Of a stretch of DNA of 64,000 nt, positions 1 through 12,649 are shown one piece after another. Under the pieces are notes generated by a model. It did no database searches. It saw only the letters and a list, made by a program, of their open reading frames with translations, and was not told the DNA's origin. Position 1 is the stretch's first letter. Each line of letters opens with the position of its first letter. The position numbers and the translations under genes were made by a program. This stretch comes from Torymus aiolomorphi (lineage: Eukaryota; Arthropoda; Insecta; Hymenoptera; Torymidae), in assembly GCA_036365515.1 (NCBI GenBank), contig CM070877.1, positions 18,418,701-18,482,700 of the forward strand. Reading direction: 5' to 3'.

Positions 1-560
1 GACACCTTGACAAATTCTAGTCCATTTCGGGTCGCCTTGGGTTCTTCATTTAGACCCCGATTAATTATCATCATTAATAGCATCGTGTAAGGTGATAATG
101 TCTTGTCATTCATTTTGTACACCATAGCAGATATCATTAGAACCATTGTCGTATATATGAGGCCGTTGCCGGCAAGAGAATGCTCGATATCTTCTTTCGA
201 ATTCACTCTCATCCTTTTTACGCATGTATATTAAGTAACTCCACACGCCACGACTGCTGCGCGCGTTGTTATTCTGTTCTTCCTCTTGTTTCGCCCTCGT
301 CTCTTTTTCTCGCGTTACAAAGGATATCCGCTTTGTTATCAGAAAGTGATGTAGCTCTAAACGTTCCGACGCCTTATACCCCAAGTAGGCTTAATTAAAT
401 TACATTCCGGGCATATTTGATTCTTATGTCGTATCCTGGTTAAAAAAATGTTTTACATTCAAAATCTTTAGCAAAATTAGACCCTTTGATATTAAATCTC
501 TTATTCAAACAACGTTCGACTTTTCAAACCCTATTCAACGAACTTTTCTTCAGCTTCGAA
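1..560. other. Spacer, no gene seen
   Basis: Mixed composition with no splice-bounded frame or repeat that I can support. A short C/T-rich patch lies at 240-320. Confidence 0.6.
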
Positions 561-976
561 GGTGTCTAATTGATGTTTGGCCATCCGTCGGATACATCCA
601 AGAACCGCGATCCTCCTAAAACCCAAACCAGCCACGCCACTCCCGCCCTATCTTTGTGTCACCCCTCACACACGCCATATAAAATCCTCCGCGAAATTCA
701 CCTCGGCATGAGCGTCACTTCCCTCGCGCGCGCCTGTATTTGTTCGTTCGCCGGCTCGTCTCTTCCGCGCAGTTTATCTAACGCCAAAACCCGAGGCGAG
801 CGACCGGAAGACACGCGAGTCTTCACACGAGCGAACGCGCTGCACACACACACACACACCTATACTAAAAAGCCAAGAGCTGCGGCTGGTATATATGTAT
901 ACGTACGGCCGATGCAGTTAGGCGCTCGCGAGTCGCGTTCAATGGAGCAGGCAGTCATTCAAGGGACGAGCCAAGT

Positions 977-1011
<35 letters not shown>

Positions 1012-1540
1012 AAGAACGTCGTCGTCGTCCCCTCGCGCGCATAGAACACACCTGGTAATACACGCGCCCGTTCACACGTATATATACGCGACGCGTACAC
1101 GTATACGTGTATATGTAGTGAGAGGGAGGGAATCGTTGAAAACGTCGGGGACGGCGGATGGCTTGACCTTTAGGTATAGAGCGGGCGGCATCGGCTCCTT
1201 TGTCGATTCGGATCCACTGGGATGTGCGTAATTTGTTTAAGGGTGGACGCGCGTATGTGGGACGACGTGAATTGTGGCTCTCGAGTGACGTGTCGCGTTC
1301 GAGCGCGCGGCTTGTTACGTGGGCGCGCGTATATTATAGGTATACCCAAGTGGAATGCTGTAAGTGAAACCGTGTGGCGATTCCGTGCTTTTATTCCGAG
1401 GCTTGACGAGTACAGTACTCTTGGCAAATTATGGGCGCAAGTTTATTTTCGAGCGAGTAGTGGTTTATGTGGGGTCGGTTTAATTGTTGCACAGTTAGTC
1501 GTTGCCGAGAAGGGAGAACGAGAAATCCGTTGTAATTTAA
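560..1540. other. Skew-switch island 1
   Basis: A/C-rich left arm (about 570-700), CpG-rich core with (CA)n at 842-860 and the palindromic word CGTACACGTATACGTG, then a G/T-rich right arm (about 1200-1540). No coding signal beyond chance open frames. Confidence 0.7.
980..1007 (+). repeat. (AG)14 microsatellite
   Basis: In the core of the first island, followed by GAAAGAAAGAA. Confidence 0.95.
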
Positions 1541-2715
1541 GTTAATTTATCCATTATCGAGTCGATTTATTTTATATATTGAAAGAAAAAAAATTAATAC
1601 ACTCTGCAATTTGTGTTAATAAATAACTATATAAAACGATGTCTTTAATGAAAAGTCGTAGTTATGATATCGAGACAGTGGTTAATATGGGAAGAATGTT
1701 AAAAAATATGCATACAAATGACGTAGATCACCTTGAGTGGAAATTTGTTGAATGATCGAAAAGTTTGTCATATGCTTTTGCAATTACCAAGCGATATTCA
1801 TTCGAAGACTACTCGGGCTCTTAAAATACTTCTTGCGAAGTTCATGAGTTATTTTCGGGAAACACTTAAGCTACTTTTAGCCAGACACGAGTCAGTCAGC
1901 ACTGAAAAAGTAAGAGACCCCGTTCGTGATACAATTCCACTGCACGCAAAAAATTAATTAAATATAGAGTTAGGTAATTTGATATTTGAATATAAATAAT
2001 ATTGTTTTGTAAAAATAATCAATTATCTTTGTGAACATTAAACGAAAGCTTTATTTTATATTTTTAATTTTATAAAAAGAACTTATTGAAAACAATCACA
2101 TAAACCACACAGCGTAGTATCGAATAATTTATAATTAAATGAATTTAATTAACAAGTATACCTAGCTTTATACGCTGAATTCGAAAATAAAAACAATAAT
2201 TATTACGAGAATAACGCCAATATCATTTTAATCCAGCGTTAATTATAAACATTAATTTAATATATATTTGCTTTACTTCTTGCTATCTCGTCGGTCGGGT
2301 ATTAATTTACATTTCCGATAAACATCAATTTATAAATCCATAATTAAAAACCATGATGCGTCATCGCAGTATTTGCCTTCTCCCCTTTCGTGCTGGTAAA
2401 AACAAATGGCTTTGAACCATTGACGTTAATTTCCAGCGCGGTTGTTAAAATACGCGGGAAATAAAAAAAAAGTTCGAAAGTCAATAAAAGTGTATTATTC
2501 AATTCCGCAGCGATAAAACAAGGCAAAATATGAATCGTGTGTTTGTTTCGGTCGCCTATGCCAGTAGTACACGCGTTTTTTTTATACGATAAATTTTGCA
2601 TTCATCTGTATTGACACAAGACGCGCAAATATTATCGTAGACAATAATGTCAGCGTGAAAAGAGTAAAGTTTGATAATTCTTTACGCCAACAGATATTTT
2701 CTCTATGATTTTTTC
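1541..2715. other. AT-rich spacer, nothing recognised
   Basis: Low-complexity AT sequence with short AT palindromes. No gene or mobile element ends found before the solo repeat at 2716. Confidence 0.6.
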
Positions 2716-2733
2716 TACACGGAGAGAAATTTT
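2716..2733 (+). repeat. Solo terminal repeat of the TACACGGAGAGAAATTTT family
   Basis: Identical to the 18-bp terminal repeats of the element at 44157-44880. No clear right-hand partner is present; a degenerate AATTTCTGTACAC at about 2927-2939 might be its remnant. Confidence 0.7.
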
Positions 2734-2764
2734 GGTAAACGGATCGCCGAAATCGAAGCAGACG

Positions 2765-2902
2765 GATAGCTCACGCTTTTTTGGTACGCCGAGTTCTAAC
2801 TTTTGGTCATCGGGTGACCTTCTGAGAGGTAAACAGCGCTATAGGTCAATGTATGTCGCTCAGAAGGTCATCCAATGACCAACGTCAAAAGCGCGAGCTA
2901 TC
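2765..2902. repeat. Inverted repeat (hairpin) of about 138 bp
   Basis: The left arm GATAGCTCACGCTTTT...TTGGTCATCGGGTGACCTTCTGAG (2765-2826) is matched in reverse at 2859-2902, with a roughly 20-base insertion in the left arm and a loop of about 32 bases. It follows the solo terminal repeat at 2716 and may be the body of a small MITE. Confidence 0.75.
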
Positions 2903-3078
2903 TTTATAGAACCATGAATTTCTGTACACACGGAAGCACCTTTTGTTTCACCCGCTCTGACCCTAAACGTCGACATTGCAATCGCACGCACACACATGGG
3001 TACAGTGTGCCCATCGATAAAACTCTGATTTCTCGGAGAAATGAAAAAACAAACGTTATACACGCGCGCCGGCTGGCA

Positions 3079-3100
3079 TCCATACATACATACATACATA
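3079..3100 (+). repeat. (CATA)n microsatellite
   Basis: CATACATACATACATACATA in an island core. Confidence 0.9.
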
Positions 3101-3189
3101 CCTATACACGCGTATAATTCCAGTGGGAGCAGCGAAAAACACGATAGAGAGCGGCCGCTAAAAGCGAGCATCGCGAGTGCACTTAGGAA

Positions 3190-3213
3190 AGAGAGAGAGA
3201 GAGAGAGAGAGAG
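3190..3213 (+). repeat. (AG)12 microsatellite
   Basis: On the right-arm side of the island at 2930-3547. Confidence 0.95.
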
Positions 3214-3547
3214 GACACGAGGGCTTTTTATGTTTTCCAAATCGTCCCCGCGGCTGTGGCGGCGGCTTTCAAACTTTTATGGCGCGGCATCACGACTGGC
3301 GAGGTTAAAGGGCCATTTTATCGCGACGAGTTTTTTTTTGGAGAGCACACGAGCGAGAGGCAGAGAGAGCCAGAGAGTCGATAAGGTAAAGAGGAGGGGA
3401 GAGGGAGGGAGAGCCGATAATTGAACGGTACGTTTTGCGCGCGAGCGTTTTTGTGGACTGATGCTATGGGTATCTGCGAGGTGTAGTAAGCGATGGGCAA
3501 ACGAGGCTCTTTTTTGGTTGAGTGGATGGGTTTAGAAAGTGTTGTAT

Positions 3548-4781
3548 ATAGGGGAGGGCGGGGCACGTGTGACACCCTAACTTTGATTAAAAATAACAAC
3601 TAAACCGTGTATTATTTCAAAATGTAAAAAAACGGAATAATTAGATCAGAAAAAATAAAATAAAATAAACTATTAACTTTTTTTTCATTTTCTTTTAATT
3701 ATTGATAAAATACAGAAAAGAAATTCTGAAAAAAATGCTCTACGTGCCCCACCGGCGGGCGGATTGTGGCACCTGACGGGACACGCATGGCACGGTCAAA
3801 TTTAATATTTTACTATAGGTATTTTTCAATTCTTTTTTCCAGTAATTAATACTTTAATAATTATGCCATAATAAAATTTTCAAAAATCAAATAATTAATC
3901 AGTCTATTGAAAATTTAAAATTTTATTTTTATTAAGGAACATAACAATTTTTATTTTAAAATAAATTATTACATTTTAATAAATGATTTTATATTATAAA
4001 TTCCTTCTTATAAAATATGATCACAACATAATACTTTTATTTGATTAACAAATTATCATTATTATTACAATAAGTTTAAATTTAAAGATTTCGCATCATT
4101 TTCATCTATGTAGCATATTTGAACTACCTGACCATTGAAAAAGGCAGTTTGAGTATCTACAATTGATTCCTTCCTTACCATTGTTTTTTCTACTCTATAA
4201 CTTAATACGCAGTCGAAATAATCGTTATTTACTTATTAATGTAATAATTGAAACTAAAAACTACTTAAAACTAAATTATTGCACTGCGTAGTTGTTAACC
4301 CATCTTGCTCGATTTTTGGTTTGTAGGTTACATCACTTCGCTCGGCGGCCGCCGCGGCGCACTGATACGCCCGAGTGTGCCACGCGTGCCCCGCCAGGGT
4401 GCCACGTCATGCCCCATTTTAATACCATTTTCATTTTTTAATTATATTATTTATAAAGATTTTCTGAAAAAAACAAAAACAGGGCTTGAAAGATAAAAGT
4501 TGAAACTATCAAATAGGTTTGGTCTCATTTAGAAAAAAAATCATTTTCTCGTTGCTCCAAGCGACTTAAAAATGAAGTCAACCTTGTTTCTAAGAACCGA
4601 TTTTCAATCTTATTAAATTAAATGTTAAACATTATCTATAATCTCAAAAGTATAGAGGAAAATTCTAAAAGCATATCTAATTAGGTTTATGTAAAAATTA
4701 CATTTTTTGCATTCATTAATATTAAAAATATGAGGGTGCCAAACTTACCTACCTGACACGCCATGCCCCGCCTTCCCCTAT
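3548..4781. mobile_element. 1.2-kb GC-ended, AT-cored element with internal terminal motifs
   Basis: The left end ATAGGGGAGGGCGGGGCACG and the right end (inverted) ATAGGGGAAGGCGGGGCATG form imperfect inverted repeats. Variants of the same GTGCCCC / GTGTGACACC / GTGGCACC words recur at about 3740-3795 and 4375-4415. The core is strongly AT-rich with no credible protein. It cuts into the G/T-rich right arm of the island at 2930-3547. The superfamily is not recognised. Confidence 0.75.
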
Positions 4782-4929
4782 GTTGGTTTTGAAGTAGCAA
4801 CACTGGCGCAAGTTTCGAATCGGTCGTAAGTATTGGAGATTGTAAAAATACATTTTCAAGCCAAACTTTAAATATCTGTACAATAGTCTTAACAATAATT
4901 TGTCTCCTGAACTGCACGACGATTCCTCT

Positions 4930-5790
4930 GAAACTATAGCGTATCACGCAGCCACCTCACAGCTGTCCGCATGCACACGTTCATCGTCACGCACCTCCAA
5001 CACACAAGCTTTCCACGACTGCACCGCGTCATGAAAAAGCCAGCTCTCTTCGTTATACACCGCGCGTCTCTAAACAACCTCTCCTCTCCCGTACACAAAA
5101 ACCGCCTCGCGCGCACTCCATCAGAGCGTGTACGTGCGCGCGCGCACGCTTGCTTGCTCGCAAACCCTCTATACACCTCTTTCTCGGCGCGCTAACGTCC
5201 GGCCTCTCCTCCATCCAACCCCCCGCGGCGCTTCCGGACTTTGTCCCGATGCGCGTATTGGCGCGCGAGATAATGAGCGCGAAAGTTCCTACTCTCTCTC
5301 TCGTGCTTCTCTCTCGTAGTGTGTTTTTTTTTCGTGCGCCTTTGTTTCGGTCAGGGCTTCTCCTTCTCGTTTAAACTGTCCAAGTTCGGAACGAGATCTT
5401 ATACGGCGGGCGGGAGGGGAAGCGCGAGAGATGGCGATAAGATGTGTTTTGCCGTGAATGGGTTGCGGTGAGGATCGTTATTGTACCGCCAAGTTTTTAG
5501 TTTGTGGCCGATGCTGCCGAGAGGTGAGCGCCCGCGTGCGCGCCAAGTCGTTCGGTGAGGATGCGGGAATTTCGTGTTTAATGTGGCGGGGGGAACATTT
5601 GTGGAATGCGACGTGGTTGGTGTGTTTGGTTCTTTGGTGCGAGGATTTTTGTAGAGTGTGAAACGTGATGGAATATAATGTAGAGAAGTGGGTGAAACAC
5701 TGCGAAGGTATATTAAAAAATTTAACAAGAAAATTGGTGCAGTTTGGCGATGTATTTATGAATAAAGTGGAAAACTTTGATTTCAAATTA
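4930..5790. other. Skew-switch island 3
   Basis: 4981-5040 has C23, G9, A18, T10; 5581-5640 has G26, C6, T21, A7 (counted by eye). The switch falls near 5.3 kb, a very clean example. Confidence 0.8.
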
Positions 5791-6059
5791 TTGTGCGGGC
5801 TGCAACAGTAAGATTCATACCTTTTTAGTGATTTCCTCTTTATGTTTTGGTATTGTATAACAACAAATTTTAAAATAAAGCTCCGAAAAATATTTTTTTT
5901 TGTTATGTAAAAACATAAATGTTGATTTTGTTAAAATTATATGTATAGGTACGTTTACTTTTCATGGAACCGATTGATTGCACTACAGTTTTCGTACATC
6001 AAAATAGAAACAAAAATACACTTCCCATTGCGAAAATGACACCTAATTCACTCATGAAT

Positions 6060-6900
6060 CAATCCCATAACAAGTCAACCCCAAACATAAACCTCTCGAT
6101 CAAAACTTCGCAGTAAACTACCCCCGATAACACTAAAAATTCCCCAGAATCATCACAACACTCGTTATACCATACACACAAACCCGCACCTCCCGCACCC
6201 TCGAATCTAAAAATCAAATTTCCCACCTATCTCCTCGATTAATCTCGCTAAAACAGACTCGCCGATCAATCTCCCAGGCCCCGGCTCCGCTCGATCCGCA
6301 ATACCCATCTGCGCTCGCTTCGGGGGGAGGAAAATTGACGAAAATATTTGCCGAGAGCTCAGCTCTCTTTCTCCCCGAAAAATCGTCGAGGAAAGAAAGC
6401 GCGCGCTCGCTTCCTCGGGAGTCTCAATATCGATAATGGACAGCGAAGCGACGGTAAATCACGTGTATATATACACACACATAGAAACGCTGCACGCGCA
6501 AGGAAGCCGCGGAAGATGGATGAATGGACTCGCGCGTATTTTGTCATGGAGATGACTCGATTTGACGTTAAGGAGAATGGAACGAGAGGATGGGAGTCGA
6601 GTCCGAGAAGGGCTCTCGAGCTCGCCTTTAGGCGAACTGGAGAGTCTTTTTGTGTCCGCGAGGCGGCCACTCCAGATGTCACTCGGATCCGAGAGAGAGA
6701 GAAATCTTTCCCGTTCTCGCGCTCGCGCGTGCACGTAGCTTCCAGTCGCATTTGAATATAGGGACCGGGAATGCCGAGGAGGAAAAGGTAGCGCCGCCGC
6801 GCGCACCACGCGAGACGCGACAGGGTATTATTAGGTTTGAGAGGGAGAGGAGAGAGTTTTCTCAGATAATACGATAAGACGACGTGTTGATGTTGTGAAT
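6060..6900. other. Skew-switch island 4
   Basis: 6121-6180 has C22, G3, A24, T11; 6841-6900 has G20, C5, A19, T16. The core contains GTATATATACACACAC and a GA stretch at 6692. Confidence 0.75.
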
Positions 6901-6909
6901 GAAATAACA

Positions 6910-7410
6910 AGCTCTTGTCTTTGGATTTTGGTCGCTGCAAGAGAGCTGTATTACGGCAGCGCAACGACATCTGTAAATGTACTTACGTATATATATATAT
7001 ATATATATCGAAGCAAAGAAGCTAAACATTTTTTTTTTCTAAGCGTCGAGGATTTATGAAAAACTAATGAATGGGTGAGATAAAAACTGAGGAAGATATT
7101 TTACTCAAAACATGCAATTATATAAGTTTTTATTAAGAAAAGTAAGCAAATGCCATACATATGGTATCATGTATAAATATCAACGAATGTGTTGTGATAA
7201 TCTTCAGAAAGTCTTCTTTCCACCAACTCAAAATTTTTGTTTCCGAGTTAGGCCGTTTTTCATCTCACCCATTCAATTTCAGAACCGTAAAACTTGTGCA
7301 GTATGTGCGTATGTTTTTTTTATATTCCGTGTCTATAAAAATTACATTAGGAAATATGAAAAATTGGTACGGTTAGTAGAGCGAGCATATTTACCAAAAA
7401 TCTTAATGAC
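6910..7410. other. AT-rich spacer
   Basis: Holds the (TA)10 tract and otherwise nothing I recognise. Confidence 0.6.
6988..7008. repeat. (TA)10 microsatellite
   Basis: Lies at the right edge of the island at 6060-6900. Confidence 0.95.
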
Positions 7411-8115
7411 ACTTTAAAGCACAATCCAAGCCACACACATCGACGAGATATAGTTCCCGTAATAAAAACATCTCCAAGTGTAAAATCCGCCACGGGAAGC
7501 CGTCAAAACAAGCCCCGAATCATCCATCAGCCGTCGAAATCGCCTTGTCCCTATACCTCGGCCCGCATCCGAAAATGATGTCCCTCTAAAGACAATATTT
7601 ATCTTCACAACGCTGGCGGCTCGTACGGGGAACCTGGAAAACCTCCGACTGGTAGCCGCGACATCGCAGGGGTATGTGCAGTCGTCGCGCAGCGGGACGT
7701 CCATTGTCGCGCCGCCCCTTTCTTCGCACTTCATAAAGTGTGTCTCAGGGAGGAGAGGGCCTAATAGCCACTGGGAGGCGCGTAAGTAGGTACCGGGAAG
7801 GTCTCGATGATTTTTGGCATCGACGGCGGGGCCTGCGTCGTTGAGATTTTCTCTCATTGTCGATGGAGCAGGAAGTGGTGTTTTTTTTGTCGAATATGAG
7901 CGATCGCGCGGGATGGAAAGTCGCGAGGGAAATCGTTGTTTTACCGGGGTTCCGGGAACGCGGATAGAGACTTTCTTTGTGAGGAGGAGGAGAGAGGGGA
8001 ACAGAGGTTCGAATGTGTGCAGTGTGTATAGGTTTTAATGAATGGAAGTCATTTGTAATGGGAGATAATAGGGTGCCGGAGAGGTTTTATGTCGGAATTT
8101 TACGCTCGTGAACGG
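7410..8115. other. Skew-switch island 5
   Basis: The left arm begins ACAATCCAAGCCACACACAT; the right arm runs GAATGTGTGCAGTGTGTATA. The core is balanced and GC-rich with an incidental long minus-strand frame lacking any domain. Confidence 0.7.
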
Positions 8116-8389
8116 ACTTTTGACGTTGAACTGAAGTAAAGTGGCGTATAAGTTAAGGATACGTAAAGTTTTTATGTATGTAGTATGTTGTATAGAAGTG
8201 TATCGTGTTGCGTAATGATCAACAAATTGCTTACATTTTAATCTTTTACGTTATTATTTGGTTTGGAATGTTTTCTTCTATTTTTTTTTTTTTGCGGAAA
8301 TAATTGTATCTGACAAGTGAACAAACAAACACGGGAACGGTTGTTAAAAATACATTTAAGTCACATATATTGTATACATATATAACAAA

Positions 8390-9120
8390 GGAAAATACTT
8401 ATACACCTCTACATCATCTATTCACTTCACGCACATAATTCTTTAAAAAATACAAAAAACGTAACATTTCACTGTTAAAATATACATCACCGAAGAGCCC
8501 ATTACACCGTATCAAGAATGCCTTTTTTCCAACCATAAGTACACACGACATCGCACGGGAATCTCATTTAAAAACAGAATCTCCGCGCTCCTACGCACTA
8601 CACAGTGCTTGAACAGCTGATACTAATTCACTGCACCCATAATTTTCTCTCGGCTCCCTAAATATCGAAAGCGCGCGCGCGCGGCGGCATCCTCCGCGTT
8701 CATAAATCCAGCGAAACAACGAAGAAAAAGGTCTTTCAACGCCCAGAATTTTCCACACGCGCATATATAGAAGCGCATCACACATGTGTGCGACACACGC
8801 GTGCGTACCCGAGGCGAGGTGGCGGCATACCTCGGTGCATATGCACGAGAGGAGGATGACTGACCGCGGCTCCTGAATGAACATCGCTCACGGCTGAGAG
8901 AGAGAGCGAAGAGAAGAAGCGGCCCCGTCGAGCCGAGCGAAGAGAGTGTTTAACCTGCCGTGGATTGGAGAACTGGGAAGTGTGGGTGTGTAATTTTGCG
9001 TGAAGATGAGCTTTGGGTTTGGAAAATTTTTAGCTTGCGTGGGTGTGAGGATGGATAAGGGCCGGTCGAATGGTTGTGAAAACATCTGCGGGGATCATGG
9101 GATCAATGGAGATGTCAGAG
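8390..9120. other. Skew-switch island 6
   Basis: A/C left arm (8400-8610), alternating GC tract at 8671-8683, G/T right arm (8960-9110). Bounded on the right by mobile elements. Confidence 0.7.
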
Positions 9121-9165
9121 AAAAATAAATAGTTTGAGCTGGTATCGATTTTCTTGCAGTATCTT

Positions 9166-9418
9166 CCCTGGTAGAAATGTTAACCAGAAGCTAGCTATTT
9201 TTCAGTTAACTTTATGGCTAAAAACGAACATTGCTTGTATTTCATTATTGTGTAACAATCCGAAATAAATTATGGGATTTACACTTCATAAAATATGTAT
9301 TTAAGTAATAGTAGAACTTTTAGATGAATTATATTATTTTTGCATTATGATTTTTGCTAAAAATGCTTCCATTTAATTAACACGTTAGCTATAAAATATG
9401 GTTCATTTTCTACCAGGG
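9166..9418. mobile_element. Intact 253-bp CCCTGGTAGAAA-ended MITE
   Basis: It begins CCCTGGTAGAAATG and ends CATTTTCTACCAGGG, giving terminal inverted repeats of about 13 bp. There is no open frame and the target-site duplication is unclear. This is the reference copy for the interrupted element at 54233-55214 and the 5'-truncated copy at 52121-52268. The three copies show a family dispersed through the window. Confidence 0.85.
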
Positions 9419-9527
9419 TTAGGGTACTTTTTCAATATACGTGTATTGCAGTAAATGAAAAGAGGAGCATAAAATCCTTAAATTCTTTTCATTTAAAAAA
9501 GTTTTATATGAGTTAATAGTTAAAATA

Positions 9528-11671
9528 CCCTGGTGGAAATCGATTCCATTATTTGCCTAATAAATAGCTACTTTTACCAATAATCGGCAAAAACTAGTCA
9601 CTTTTTTGTCCATTTCTATCCATCGAAGAAACGATTTCTCGGACCATATTCACCATTTTATAGTCAGAACAATAGAATACATTTTTTCACCTATTTATAT
9701 TAGCTAATTTATGAATATTTAAAAATATCAAAGTTGACCAGTTTTTTAGTTAGAAAATCGCTAGTAAGAGGCTTGCTATTATGGCAAAAACTATAAACGA
9801 ATTAAAATACCAATATCTCGTGTTTACATTTTCGTCGGCTATCTTTTTTTTAATATTTGTTTTTAAATACATGAACAGATTACAGAGAAAATTTAGTAAA
9901 AACATTTTAAGGTTGTGTTATCTCTATTAAATAGAGAATATGACCGGAAAAATCGTTTCATCAATATTCAGAAATTAGCTATTTATTATACTAGCTATTT
10001 ATTAAAGATGTATTGGCCGTAAGGTCTCATTAAAAAATTTAAGACACATATTTTGGTATAATTCGTCAAAACAGTAATATTCTACAATAGGATAAGTGTG
10101 CCAGTTACTGTGCCCTTAAATCATTTTCATTTATAGTAGAGTATAATCATATTTAATCATAAATATCTAAATTTTTATATACAGTTCAATTCATGCTTTT
10201 TATTGTTAAACCTACAGTATGACTTAATTATTCTTATAATATATTTCAAATAATTTATTAAATTTCTCATCGCGATTTCTATGATTTTCTTATCGAAACG
10301 CTTAAGAATATGCCTATACAAAAGTGATTGAAAAACTATAAAAATAACATTTTCCAGAATAAAAAAATACACTTAATGTTTATAAAACTCATCTAGTTGA
10401 CAAAAGAACAATAAAAAAGTAGTTTTGATTAATATTATTATTTAATTTAATATAATCCAGTAACTAAAACGAATTTTCGGCATGTTTCTATTACTGTGCA
10501 CAGTAATTGGACAAGTTTTCATGAATGTATTTAGTTACTGTGCCCCCTCGCGGTAGACTACGCTAACCTTACTTTCTCATGCTCCGTCGCCTGTGCAAGT
10601 CAACTTCGACGTTCGTTGCTTACCCACAGAGCAAATAACACCGTTTTTAATATATTTAAAAATAACATATTTTATTCCCATCTTTATTTTATTTTCTTCT
10701 ATAATAAGTATGGAGATAATCTGTAATAACAATGGGAGAGAAATGGATGATTTCCAGCAGGGAGTCTACTAAATATAATAAAAAAAGAAAAAACAAATTT
10801 CATGTTTATATATATTTTATATAGTTTATGCAGATGCAGATGAGTGAGAAAAAAAGACACAGGATTAAATACAGTGTTCAGAATCTAAGGCACAGTAATT
10901 AAAACACTGTGCACTAAGTGACACACAGTAATTAAAACAATGTACACTAACTGACACACAGTAACTAAATTAATGATACAGTAACTGATGCAAAGGCTTA
11001 TGCTGTTATTTTATTAATTATTTAATATTCCTTACATAATATTGTATTAAAAAGGTGCTTATTCTGCTCGCAGAATATATAATTATCATATAAAGGTCTT
11101 AAGATGATTAAAAATTGAAAAAAAATATAGTAATCGATTAAATACTACGGACATCGCCTTAAGGGGCACAGTAACTGGCACACTTACCCTACTAAGAGTA
11201 AACAAATATGTAAAATATTTTTTAGAACTGTCAAGAAAATTTTGCATCGATTTTAGAACATTTTAATACTCATTTTTTCACTTTCTGGTATGGCTATACA
11301 CCTTATTTCACAGTTTTTATGCTATATTTCAGAAAATATTCTCGAAGTGGACATTTTAAAAAATGGAACTTGTTTATTTAATATATATTGATGATTGCAC
11401 GAACTTTCAAAGCTATGACACTATGGCATCTATGTTTTTTTTTTAATTTAGTGGCTAATTTGGGAATTCCCATAAGACTAATGTTAAATTCAAATTGCAA
11501 TATATAATTCCGTAAACATTCTCGTTAAGCTTCTGAGATTTTGCACAGCTCTTTATATTTATGATATATTTAATGACTATGAAATTTTGAACAATTTATC
11601 ACTATTTTCGTTTTATAGCTAGTACAACCTTAAGTTCCTGGCGATTTTCGATAAAAAAATTTCTATCAGGG
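9528..11671. mobile_element. CCCTG(G/A)T(G/A)GAAAT-ended element, split by a nested element
   Basis: The left end CCCTGGTGGAAAT and the right end ATTTCTATCAGGG are inverted copies, and TA flanks both ends (possible TA duplication). About 560 bp on the left and 480 bp on the right are AT-rich and non-coding. The terminal sequence resembles the 253-bp family at 9166 but the interior differs. The 10088-11191 element lies inside, so this one inserted first. Pairing of ends so far apart is inference. Confidence 0.6.
10088..11191. mobile_element. 1.1-kb element whose terminal motif is repeated inside
   Basis: The left end TAGGATAAGTGTGCCAGTTA and the inverted right end TAGGGTAAGTGTGCCAGTTA continue through CTGTGCCC, giving inverted repeats of about 30 bp with one or two mismatches. 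TA is a plausible target duplication. The motif CACAGTAA(C/T)T from the ends recurs internally near 10498, 10534, 10891, 10926, 10957 and 10979 in both orientations. There is no transposase frame, so the element is non-autonomous. Confidence 0.85.
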
Positions 11672-11799
11672 TACTAACGTTGTAAAGATTCTTATTTATC
11701 AGATTATGGTAATTCATCAAGGAAAAGAATACTAAACACTAAAATTCTACAGAAGTAATTTTTTCAACAGTTACATATTATCTTCCGCATTATTTGCAT

Positions 11800-12151
11800 T
11801 TATCTATTCAGTCACGTTCAATTCGACAATTTAATTCCAACATCCATAACAAAAAGTACTTACACATCTATATCAAACAAATTTAAACATTTTCACCTCT
11901 ACCCGCACTTTCATCCCAACGAGCGTCATCCTTTCAAATCAGAAACTTCCCTGCACCACTTGCAACACACAAATCTCTTACCCGCGCTTGCAAAAACTCA
12001 GCTTCACCTTCCCTCCCTCCACCTTGACTCGTTCAACGCTAACTTCGCGCTCTTGCGCGCATCGGCGCAAAGTTTTCCTTCCGGGAATCTGGCGGGGGCG
12101 ACGATTAACGGACGCTGCAGCCGCAACGCGGCAGCTGCATGTGTATATATC

Positions 12152-12220
<69 letters not shown>

Positions 12221-12500
12221 CGATCGATTTATAAGGGCTGTGTGTGCGCGCGGCAAATTGAGAGAGAGCTCGGCTCGCGTCGAGGCTTTTTGATTCATCG
12301 CTCTCTCGCCCGGCCGATCGAAGTGCAATAATATTTGGATCGGAGAAAAAGAGGAGAAACAAAGTGCCGAGTGAATGGGCGCGAGTGCGGGATGAAGCGG
12401 AGCGAGCGGATGAGGAGAAAATTAAAAGAGAGCGGAGAGGATGTTGAGAGAGAGAGAGAGGGATGGATTTTTGAAGGATTTCCGAGAAGTTTGAAAATAT
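11800..12500. other. Skew-switch island 7
   Basis: The A/C left arm (11820-12030) leads into a core with GTGTATATATCGC and (GA)28; the right arm is G/A then G/T-rich. Confidence 0.7.
12154..12210 (+). repeat. (GA)28 microsatellite
   Basis: 57 bp of pure GA, preceded by GTATATATCGC. Frames read through it as Arg-Glu or Ser-Leu runs are artefacts. Confidence 0.95.
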
Positions 12501-12649
12501 GACGATGATAAATACAGTTTTTAATAACATTCAATGATGAATTATTAAGGTTAATCTGAAAACATTTAAACGATGGTATTTATGATTTTTATACTTTATA
12601 CTGACATATTTTCAATTTTAAAAAATGCAGTAAAAATATGGTTTAAGAA

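Larger units (their letters stand above)
2930..3547. other. Skew-switch island 2, right arm cut by a TE
   Basis: CATA and GA tracts mark the core. The G/T-rich right arm starts near 3425 and is interrupted at 3548 by the 1.2-kb element. Confidence 0.65.

Noticed and set aside
570..1058. 162-codon frame in island 1, and similar long frames in other island cores (37298, 46186, 62778)
   Set aside because: CpG-rich sequence has few stop codons by chance. The residues are Arg/Ala/Ser-biased, with no domains and no conserved start context.
5935..5960. TATAG/GTACGT junction on the plus strand
   Set aside because: No pyrimidine tract and no downstream donor.
12105..12530. Frames rich in Arg-Glu or Ser-Leu here and at 18.7, 22.9, 29.4 and 50.1 kb
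   Set aside because: Produced by (GA)n/(CT)n tracts; no domain and no splice support.
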